From Streptomyces sp. HUAS 15-9 (lineage in GTDB: Bacteria > Actinomycetota > Actinomycetes > Streptomycetales > Streptomycetaceae): a stretch of 64,000 nucleotides of DNA. Of the stretch, positions 58,580 through 64,000 are shown in pieces (the stretch's first letter is position 1; every line of letters starts with the position of its first letter). The notes beneath the pieces were generated by a model that was not told the origin of the DNA, did no database searches, and worked only from the letters and a program-made list of their open reading frames with translations. A program made the translations under genes and the position numbers. The stretch lies in NCBI RefSeq assembly GCF_025642155.1, contig NZ_CP106798.1, forward strand, positions 5,952,001 to 6,016,000. The letters run 5' to 3'.

Positions 58580-59836
58580 ATGTCCGCGCCCGCTTCGCCA
58601 TGCCCCGCCCCCACCTCACGACGGCCCTCGTACGCCGCCGTCCTGCGCGTCCCGCACGCGCGCCGCACCTTCGCCGCCGCCCTGGCGGCCCGTCTCTCCT
58701 ACGGCACGGTCGCGCTGTCCGTGCTGCTGTCGGTGACCCGGGCGACCGGCTCGTACGCCGCTTCCGGCGCCGTGATGGCCGTCTTCGGCGCCTCGGCGGT
58801 CCTGCTGATGCCCGTACGGGCCGCCCTCGTCGACCGCCACGGCCCGCGCCGCTCCCTGCTCCCCATGGCGATGGCCCACAGCGCCCTGCTCTGCGCCCTG
58901 GCGGCTCTGACCTGGCATCCCGGAGCATCCCCGGTGACGCTCGCCGCGGTCACGGCCCTCACCGGCGCCTGCGCGCCCCCGCTCGGCCCCACCATGCGCG
59001 CGGTGTGGGGCGAACTCGTCGGTGACCGGCGGCTCCTGCAGCGCGCCTACAGCCTGGACGGTGTCGCGGAGGAACTGCTGTTCGTCTCCGGACCGGCCCT
59101 GGTCGGCGTCCTGCTGCGCTTCGGCCCGCCGCCCGTCGGGCTGCTGCTCAGCGCCGCGCTGATGGTGACCGGGACCTGTGCGTTCGTGACGTCACCGGCG
59201 GTGCGCGGCACCCGGCGCCCGAAGCCGGGGGGCGTACGCCGGGGGCGCGGATTGCCACCGGGACTGCTTCAACCGGTGGCCGCGGCGGCGGGCCTCGGCC
59301 TAGCCCTGAGCGGTGCGGAGCTGCTCGTGACGGCCTTCGCACGGCAGCGGTCGTACGACGACGCCGTGGTCCCCTGGATCATCGGCGCCCTCTCCGTGGG
59401 CAGCGCGGCGGGCGGCCTGCTGAACGGGGCGATCGCCTGGCGCGCCCCGGCGCGGGAACGCCTGCCGTGGTTCATGGCGGGCGCGGGCGTGACCCTCTCC
59501 CTGGCGGGTCTGGCCACGGGGCCATGGACCCTCGCCGCCGCCATGAGCTGCGCGGGCGCCTTCGTCGCCCCGACCCTGACGACGGCGTACCTCCTCGCGG
59601 AGGAGACGGCCGAGGAGGCAACCCGGACCCGGGCGGGGGCCTGGGTCAACGCGGCCGTGAACGCGGGCAGTTCGACCGGCTCGATGACGGCAGGCCTGCT
59701 GCTCGGCCGAGTTCCCCTGTGGGGGTGCTTCGTGCTGGCGGGCGCGGTGGCCGTGGTGACGGCACCGGCCTGCCGCCCTGCCCCGCCCACCCGGGCCGGC
59801 CTCAGCGCCGGGCAGCAGACGGCAGACGGGACCTGA
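58580..59836 (+). CDS. MFS transporter
   Basis: A 418-residue membrane protein with about 12 predicted helices, of the major facilitator superfamily. Loop 2-3 has RAALVDRHGPRRSLLP, the family motif A. Similar Streptomyces proteins are annotated as probable efflux proteins. ATG at 58580 with GAGGAA 8-9 bases upstream. It converges with the MarR gene, which may not regulate it since that gene is read in the other direction from a separate promoter. Substrate unknown. Confidence 0.88.
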   Translation: MSAPASPCPAPTSRRPSYAAVLRVPHARRTFAAALAARLSYGTVALSVLLSVTRATGSYAASGAVMAVFGASAVLLMPVRAALVDRHGPRRSLLPMAMAHSALLCALAALTWHPGASPVTLAAVTALTGACAPPLGPTMRAVWGELVGDRRLLQRAYSLDGVAEELLFVSGPALVGVLLRFGPPPVGLLLSAALMVTGTCAFVTSPAVRGTRRPKPGGVRRGRGLPPGLLQPVAAAAGLGLALSGAELLVTAFARQRSYDDAVVPWIIGALSVGSAAGGLLNGAIAWRAPARERLPWFMAGAGVTLSLAGLATGPWTLAAAMSCAGAFVAPTLTTAYLLAEETAEEATRTRAGAWVNAAVNAGSSTGSMTAGLLLGRVPLWGCFVLAGAVAVVTAPACRPAPPTRAGLSAGQQTADGT

Positions 59837-59852
59837 ACCGCCCCGTCTGCCG
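59820..59852. terminator. Bidirectional hairpin between MFS and MarR genes
   Basis: CGGCAGACGGG (59820-59830) pairs with CCCGTCTGCCG (59842-59852), an 11-bp stem whose loop contains the MFS stop. Confidence 0.7.
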
Positions 59853-59876
59853 CCAGGCCGCTCGCTCGGACCGCCG

Positions 59877-60353
59877 TCAGGGACGCCCCCGCTGCCCCCG
59901 CAGATGCTCGGCGATCGGCTTCAGCGCCTTGTCCAGCTCCGCCAGCGCGTCCGTCGACAGCAGATCGATGAAATGCCTCCGCACGGACGCCACATGATGC
60001 GGTGAGACCTTCTGCATCGTCTCCATGCCGTGCTCGGTGAGCACGGCGTAGAGCCCGCGGCGGTCGGACTCGCAGTTCTCGCGCCGCACGAGGTTCGCGT
60101 TCTCCATGCGCGTGATCTGGTGCGAGAGGCGACTCTTGGACTGGAGGGTGGCGGACGCGAGATCGCTCATCCGCATCCGTACGTCCTCCGACTCGGACAG
60201 ATTCACCAGGATCTCGTAGTCGTTCATTGTCAGGCCGAACGGCTGCAGATCCTTTTCGAGCTGGTACGTCAACAGCCTGTTGACCTCCAGGTGGGTGCGC
60301 CAGGCGCACTGCTCCGCATCGGTCAGCCAGCGCGTGGCCGTGTCGGTCTCCAT
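59877..60353 (-). CDS. MarR family transcriptional regulator
   Basis: A 158-residue winged-helix regulator. Blocks: LEKDLQPFGLTMNDYEILVN, MRMSDLASATLQSKSRLSHQ (recognition region) and the wing VRRENCESDRRGLYAVLTEHG. The ATG at 60353 is preceded on the minus strand by TAGACT with a 6-base gap, suggesting a leaderless mRNA. It may regulate itself: AGTT-N8-AACT lies just upstream. Confidence 0.92.
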   Translation of the reverse strand: METDTATRWLTDAEQCAWRTHLEVNRLLTYQLEKDLQPFGLTMNDYEILVNLSESEDVRMRMSDLASATLQSKSRLSHQITRMENANLVRRENCESDRRGLYAVLTEHGMETMQKVSPHHVASVRRHFIDLLSTDALAELDKALKPIAEHLRGQRGRP

Positions 60354-60359
60354 GAATGA

Positions 60360-60388
60360 AGTCTACCTAAGAAGTTGAAAGATGAACT
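60360..60388 (-). promoter_or_regulatory. marR promoter, leaderless, with dyad
   Basis: The -10 TAGACT is 60360-60365. The dyad AGTT-GAAAGATG-AACT (about 60373-60388) overlaps the -35 region. This AT-rich stretch is plain against the surrounding GC-rich DNA. Confidence 0.55.
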
Positions 60389-60445
60389 AGTGAGGGCGGT
60401 GTGACAGTGCGCACGCGTTCGACGTCACACTCCGCAGACTACCGC

Positions 60446-61252
60446 TCACAGCCCGAAGCGACGCTGGAGGTCCCCCAGCTGTCCGGGAAGGCGCGGTGCG
60501 CCCGGAGCCTGTCCGTGACCTCCGGGTACCCCGCTGCCACCGGGTACGCCGGGCTCGTGCGGAACCGCTCCCGTGGCCTGCTCGGCCATGAGGGTTTCGG
60601 TCGACTGGAGCAGGACGGTGCCCGCCCCCACGAACTCGAACTGATGCTCCTCCCCGGAGGCCCCGCCGAGGCCCGTCATTGCACGTAGACCGCCCATTAC
60701 GCCGGTCAGGTAACCGTGGTCGTAGTGGTGGCACGGCGAGGGGCAGTCGGCCCACCCGACCAGTGCCTGAGGGTCCACCCGGATCGGAGGTTCCATGAAC
60801 ACCACCGGGCCGTTAGATGCGGCCACGAACTTGCCGGTTCCGATAAGGGTCAGAAAACCCGGCACGATCGACTGTTTGAGCGCGAGACTTGGCTGAAAAG
60901 CGAGCAGGTTGCCCGAGCGAATGGTCAGGTTGCCGTCGTCCAAGTCATACGAATTCACGTCGAAGGCCCGGTCGGCGAGGAGCATCTTGCCCGAGCCCTC
61001 CGCCACCACCCAGTCGCTCGCGTGCAGAGGCGAATGGAACGCCGAACGGACAAGTCGGTCGAGTCGACCGTGCCCGACGCCGTTGAACTCGATCGCCCCG
61101 TAGTAGGCGATCATCTTCCCCTTCTGCAGGAACCACTGCCCGCTCTTGAGCTCCACGCAGAACGTGTACTTGTTGACGTTGTCGTCGACGGGCAGCGTCA
61201 TGGGGTCGTGGATCACGGGGCCGGCCGCCCCGCCCCCCGGATACGTGGTCAC
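60446..61252 (-). CDS. AIM24 family protein (third of three)
   Basis: A 268-residue beta-rich protein of the AIM24/TIGR00266 family. Hallmarks: GQWFLQKGKMIAYYGAIEFN, LLADRAFDVNSYDLDDGNL, and SIVPGFLTLIGTGKFVAAS. The C-terminal 40 residues are Gly/Pro-rich (PGVPGGSGVPGGHGQAPGAP) and unlike the paralogues. The ATG overlaps the previous stop. Function unknown; family members are sometimes linked to stress or tellurium-type gene groups. Confidence 0.88.
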   Translation of the reverse strand: MTTYPGGGAAGPVIHDPMTLPVDDNVNKYTFCVELKSGQWFLQKGKMIAYYGAIEFNGVGHGRLDRLVRSAFHSPLHASDWVVAEGSGKMLLADRAFDVNSYDLDDGNLTIRSGNLLAFQPSLALKQSIVPGFLTLIGTGKFVAASNGPVVFMEPPIRVDPQALVGWADCPSPCHHYDHGYLTGVMGGLRAMTGLGGASGEEHQFEFVGAGTVLLQSTETLMAEQATGAVPHEPGVPGGSGVPGGHGQAPGAPRLPGQLGDLQRRFGL

Positions 61253-61899
61253 AGCTTCTCCTCCGAGGCCTGGACGTACACCGTGCCGCTTCCGCTCAGC
61301 TCCAGCTGGAACGCCTCGCCGGAGCCGCGCCCCACCATGTCGCGCCAGCCCAGCGCGGTCGACAGCTTGTTGCGCACGTCGCCGTGGTGGGCGACATAGG
61401 CCTGCGGATCGACATGGACCGGGCGCTGCGGAGTGATGGGAATCTCGAACACGCCCCCGTGCGCCATCACGGCGACGGCCCCGTGCCCCTTGAGGGTGGT
61501 CGTGAACAGCCCCTGCCCCGTCACCTGTCCCCGGACCATCCCCATGACCCCGCCCTGCGAGCCCATGAACATAGTCCCCTGCTGGAGCGTGCCCTCGAAG
61601 GCGAGCAGCCGGTCGGCCTCGACGTAGAGGGTGTCGCCGGAGAGGTTGATGACCTGGACGTGATGGCCGCCGTGCCCGAAGAAGACGGTGCCGCTGCCCT
61701 CCACGGTCATCAGCGGGGTGGCCTCGCCGGCGACGCGGCGGCCGATCATCGACATGATCCCGCCCTGGCCGCCCTGGACGTTGGGCGTGAAGGAGACGTC
61801 GCCCTTGTAGGCGAGCATGGCCCCGCGCTGACTGAACAACCGCTGGCCGGGCAGCACCGTGGCCTCGACCATCTTGGAATTGATCTCCCGAAGGGCCAT
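61249..61899 (-). CDS. AIM24 family protein (second of three)
   Basis: A 216-residue paralogue: LFSQRGAMLAYKGDVSFTPN, GEATPLMTVEGSGTVFFGHG, NLSGDTLYVEADRLLAFEG, and TGQGLFTTTLKGHGAVAVMA. The ATG at 61899 follows the previous stop directly (the two overlap within 1 to 4 bases), so it is co-translated. The frame extends to 61998 without homology. Confidence 0.9.
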   Translation of the reverse strand: MALREINSKMVEATVLPGQRLFSQRGAMLAYKGDVSFTPNVQGGQGGIMSMIGRRVAGEATPLMTVEGSGTVFFGHGGHHVQVINLSGDTLYVEADRLLAFEGTLQQGTMFMGSQGGVMGMVRGQVTGQGLFTTTLKGHGAVAVMAHGGVFEIPITPQRPVHVDPQAYVAHHGDVRNKLSTALGWRDMVGRGSGEAFQLELSGSGTVYVQASEEKL

Positions 61900-61900
61900 C

Positions 61901-62533
61901 TCACACGTCCCCCGCGATCGTGTTCCGCTCGCTCGGCTGCACGTACACCAGTCCGTCCCCCTCGAACCGGATCTGGAAGGCCTCGCCGCCGCCCTCACCG
62001 AAGAACGTGCGGAACGTCACACCGGACTGGAAGGACTGCCGTACGTTCCCCTGGTGGGCGATGTAGGCCCCCGGGTCGACGATCAGCGGGTACTGGGAGC
62101 TGACCCGCAGCACGACGGCCGGTCCGTCGGAGGTGATGGCCGCCTGACCGTGTCCCTCGACGGTGGTCGTGAACAGCCCGTTGCCCTGGGAGGCCCCCCG
62201 CAGTCCGGTGAAGGTCGTCCCGGTGCGCAGCCCGGCGTCGGTCGCGAGCAGATTGCTCGACTCCACGTACAGCTTGTCCCCCTGGAGATTCACGAGGTTG
62301 ATCTCGGACGCACGGTCCGCGAACCAGCAGGTCCCGTGTCCCTTCACCTCCATCACGGTCATCTGCTCGCCGGTGAGCCGCCGGGTCACCATCCCCCTGA
62401 GCCCCTCACCGCCGCCGCTCAGCTTCTTGAAGGCCATCTGCCCGTCGTACGCGACCATCGAGCCGTTCTTCGCCTTCACGGCGTCCCCGGTCATGTCGAC
62501 GGCGAGTACCTTGCTTCCTTGAAGTCGGAACAT
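61901..62533 (-). CDS. AIM24 family protein (first of three)
   Basis: A 210-residue paralogue: VKAKNGSMVAYDGQMAFKKL, LTGEQMTVMEVKGHGTCWFA, NLQGDKLYVESSNLLATDAG, and GNGLFTTTVEGHGQAAITSD. First gene of the AIM24 operon. ATG 62533 or the GTG 6 bases earlier; no strong ribosome site, so leaderless or weak initiation is possible. Confidence 0.9.
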   Translation of the reverse strand: MFRLQGSKVLAVDMTGDAVKAKNGSMVAYDGQMAFKKLSGGGEGLRGMVTRRLTGEQMTVMEVKGHGTCWFADRASEINLVNLQGDKLYVESSNLLATDAGLRTGTTFTGLRGASQGNGLFTTTVEGHGQAAITSDGPAVVLRVSSQYPLIVDPGAYIAHQGNVRQSFQSGVTFRTFFGEGGGEAFQIRFEGDGLVYVQPSERNTIAGDV

Positions 62534-62700
62534 CGCCACGCAGCGACGGTAGCGGCGGACGGCCGATGACGGACAGACCCCTCTCCCCGGGACCGGTGGG
62601 GCGTTTGCCACAATGGGCAAACGTTTGTGCTTGCGTTCACAAACCGCGCCACCCGCCGCCGCACGAACCGTAGACCTCCCCCTCCCACTGAAGGTGATTC

Positions 62701-63045
62701 GTGGACATCAAGACCGCCACCGCCCTCCGCCGCCTCCGCCTGATCTCCGCCCCCGAGGCCGTGTCGTTCCTCATCCTGCTGCTCTGCTCGGTACTGAAGC
62801 GGACCACGGACTTCAACGCGGTGCCCGTGATGGGCGCGGCCCACGGTGTCCTGTTCATCCTGTACGTGATCTTCTGGGCCGACGCCTGGAACCGCACCAA
62901 GTGGAGCGGCAGGACCGCGGCGTTCTACTTCGTCCTGTCCGTGCTGCCCACCGGTGGCTTCTTCGCCGAGCGCAAGCTGCGCCGCGAGGCCGAGTCCGCG
63001 GTCATCGCCGCCCGCGCCCGCAAGGAAGGGATCGTGAACGCATGA
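62701..63045 (+). CDS. DUF3817 membrane protein
   Basis: A 114-residue protein with three predicted helices ([57 protein letters not shown]). The HG in GAAHGVLF and GGFFAER fit DUF3817, common in actinobacteria. GTG start with AAGGTG just upstream. The last codons overlap the following gene's ATG, forming an operon. Confidence 0.88.
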   Translation: MDIKTATALRRLRLISAPEAVSFLILLLCSVLKRTTDFNAVPVMGAAHGVLFILYVIFWADAWNRTKWSGRTAAFYFVLSVLPTGGFFAERKLRREAESAVIAARARKEGIVNA

Positions 63046-63335
63046 TCGTCGCCTTCTCCGTGACGCCTCTGGGGGTCGGCGAGGACGTGGGGGAGTACGT
63101 CGCCGACGCCGTGCGTGTCGTCCGTGAGTCGGGGCTGCCCAACCGCACCGACGCGATGTTCACCTCCATCGAGGGGGAGTGGGACGAGGTCATGGCCGTG
63201 GTGAAGCGTGCCGTCGCCGTCGTGGGGGAGCGCGCGCCGCGCGTGTCGGTCGTCCTCAAGGCCGACATCCGTCCCGGTGTGACCGACGGTCTCACCTCCA
63301 AGGTGGAGACGGTCGAGCGCCATCTGGCCGGCTAG
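63042..63335 (+). CDS. MTH1187 family thiamine-binding-type protein
   Basis: A 97-residue ferredoxin-like protein (DUF77): [40 protein letters not shown] and [10 protein letters not shown]. Family members bind thiamine or related pyrimidines. Translationally coupled to the DUF3817 gene. Its stop lies in the centre of a 30-bp perfect palindrome. Confidence 0.9.
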   Translation: MIVAFSVTPLGVGEDVGEYVADAVRVVRESGLPNRTDAMFTSIEGEWDEVMAVVKRAVAVVGERAPRVSVVLKADIRPGVTDGLTSKVETVERHLAG

Positions 63336-63348
63336 CCGGCCAGATGGC
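63319..63348. repeat. 30-bp perfect palindrome over the stop codon
   Basis: Two 14-base arms (GCCATCTGGCCGGC and complement) flank TA. As RNA it folds to a very stable hairpin containing the TAG stop at its tip. It probably works with the next hairpin in termination. Confidence 0.85.
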
Positions 63349-63360
63349 CCCGCGCAGAAC

Positions 63361-63385
63361 CCCCGGTCCCCAGGGCCGGGGTTTT
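63361..63385 (+). terminator. Intrinsic terminator
   Basis: CCCCGG (63361-63366) pairs with CCGGGG (63376-63381), with an inner CCC/GGG, followed by TTTT. Confidence 0.85.
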
Positions 63386-63398
63386 CTCGCGCCCTGTG

Positions 63399-63459
63399 TT
63401 TGAGCGACCGCTCAAAGAGGTGTATTTTCCTGGCCAGATGGTTTGAGCGGTCGCTCAAA
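63399..63459 (+). promoter_or_regulatory. Promoter with two identical palindromic operators (TetR-type)
   Basis: TTTGAGCG-AC-CGCTCAAA (63399-63416) and TTTGAGCG-GT-CGCTCAAA (63442-63459) are perfect 8+2+8 palindromes 43 bases apart. The first overlaps a -35 TTGAGC (63400-63405), spaced 17 bases from -10 TATTTT (63423-63428). The second lies after the start of transcription. This pattern suits strong repression by a TetR-family dimer. Confidence 0.85.
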
Positions 63460-63486
63460 AATCTGGCTGACATGGGGGAACACCGA

Positions 63487-64000
63487 ATGAGGAGCAAGGC
63501 GCTCTATATCGAGGCGCGGATCCGCGCCGACCTCGACGACCTGTGGGCCCGCACCCAGGACCCCGCCCTGCACCAGCGCTGGGACCTCCGTTTCACCGAG
63601 ATCGACTACCTCCCGCGCGCGGAGGGCGAGCCGCAGCGCTTCCGGTACGCGACGCGCCTCCTGCCGTTCCTCACCGTCTCCGGCACCGGAGTCTCCGCCG
63701 GCGAGAAGGAGCGCCCCGACGGCACCCGCACCTCCGCCCTGCGCTTCACCTCCCCGCACCCGCTATCGCTGATCGCCGAGGGCAGCGGCTACTGGCGCTA
63801 CGTCCCCGAGGCCGACGGCGTGCGCTTCCTCACCGGCTACGACTACCGCCCCCGCTGGGGCGCTTTCGGGGCGCTCGCCGACCGGGTGCTGTTCCGTCCG
63901 CTGATGGGCTGGGCGACCGCGTGGTCCTTCGACCGGCTGCGGCTGTGGCTGGAGCGCGGGATCACCCCCGAGCGGGCGCTGCTGAACTGGCTCGCCGAAC
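63487..64000 (+). CDS. SRPBCC-like protein, truncated by the window end
   Basis: 171 residues are visible and the frame is still open at the last base. It begins MRSKALYIEARIRADLDDLW and has the START/polyketide-cyclase-like pattern LHQRWDLRFTEIDYLPR. Further on come SGYWRYVPEADGVRFLTGYD and a possibly amphipathic segment near residue 140. The ATG at 63487 follows GGGGGA. Its promoter carries two palindromic operators, so it is tightly controlled. I cannot name its substrate. Confidence 0.7.
   Translation, partial: MRSKALYIEARIRADLDDLWARTQDPALHQRWDLRFTEIDYLPRAEGEPQRFRYATRLLPFLTVSGTGVSAGEKERPDGTRTSALRFTSPHPLSLIAEGSGYWRYVPEADGVRFLTGYDYRPRWGAFGALADRVLFRPLMGWATAWSFDRLRLWLERGITPERALLNWLAE

Noticed and set aside
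57117..58668. Minus-strand frames beginning MRSHKAVTA repeated in the array
   Set aside because: They follow the repeat units exactly, differ at every junction and have no homologous look; the sense origin is meaB.

Overview
The window is chromosomal DNA from a high-GC actinomycete, almost certainly a Streptomyces. The signs are GC-rich codon third positions, frequent GTG/TTG starts, overlapping stop/start pairs (GTGA, ATGA, TTGA), a complete atpIBEFHAGDC operon, the polarity proteins FilP and Scy, the mismatch endonuclease NucS, a chitinase with the Streptomyces-type direct-repeat operator, and a gene order that matches, from memory, the S. coelicolor lysA-to-meaB region. No search was run.

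Layout. 1-2366: right end of an integrative element (RepSA-like replication protein fragment, excisionase, tyrosine integrase) next to a tRNA-Arg(CCG) gene. 2534-9501: a CheY-like receiver protein, an ArgS-like protein without a catalytic core, then lysA, hom, thrC and thrB (aspartate-family amino acids). 9908-20702: rho, a secreted trypsin-like protease with FG-GAP-type repeats, an LCP protein, rpmE, prfA, prmC, a Sua5/TsaC protein, a low-molecular-weight phosphatase homologue lacking its nucleophilic cysteine, and glyA. 20842-30864: a polyprenyl-phosphate GlcNAc-1-phosphate transferase, the ATP synthase operon with a candidate Rex operator upstream, and a DUF2550 membrane protein.

30946-39770: a GH18 chitinase, a two-component system, a small membrane protein, a PduO-type cobalamin adenosyltransferase, a drug-type ABC exporter with a divergent TetR regulator, 3-hydroxybutyryl-CoA dehydrogenase and a STAS protein. 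40038-45696: a large P-loop protein with a membrane anchor and a Pro/Ser/Thr tail, nucS, an SCO5389-family protein, an LLM oxidoreductase and a small putative zinc protein. 45729-54733, all minus strand: two tandem ATPase-permease ABC cassettes, filP and scy. 54945-57744: methylmalonyl-CoA epimerase, thiolase and meaB; with the adenosyltransferase these form much of the methylmalonyl-CoA and acyl-CoA module. 57767-58450: a non-coding tandem array of degraded copies of the meaB 3' end. 58580-64000: MFS transporter, MarR regulator, three tandem AIM24 paralogues, DUF3817, a thiamine-binding-type protein, and a truncated SRPBCC-like gene behind a promoter with two identical palindromic operators.

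Most of the region is conserved core chromosome. The unusual material is the meaB-derived array, short palindromic elements inserted in frame in rho and in the P-loop protein gene (a different one sits at the prmC start), the degenerate phosphatase and synthetase paralogues, the AIM24 trio and several well-formed regulatory sites. I did not find a clear new defence, biosynthetic or CRISPR system.
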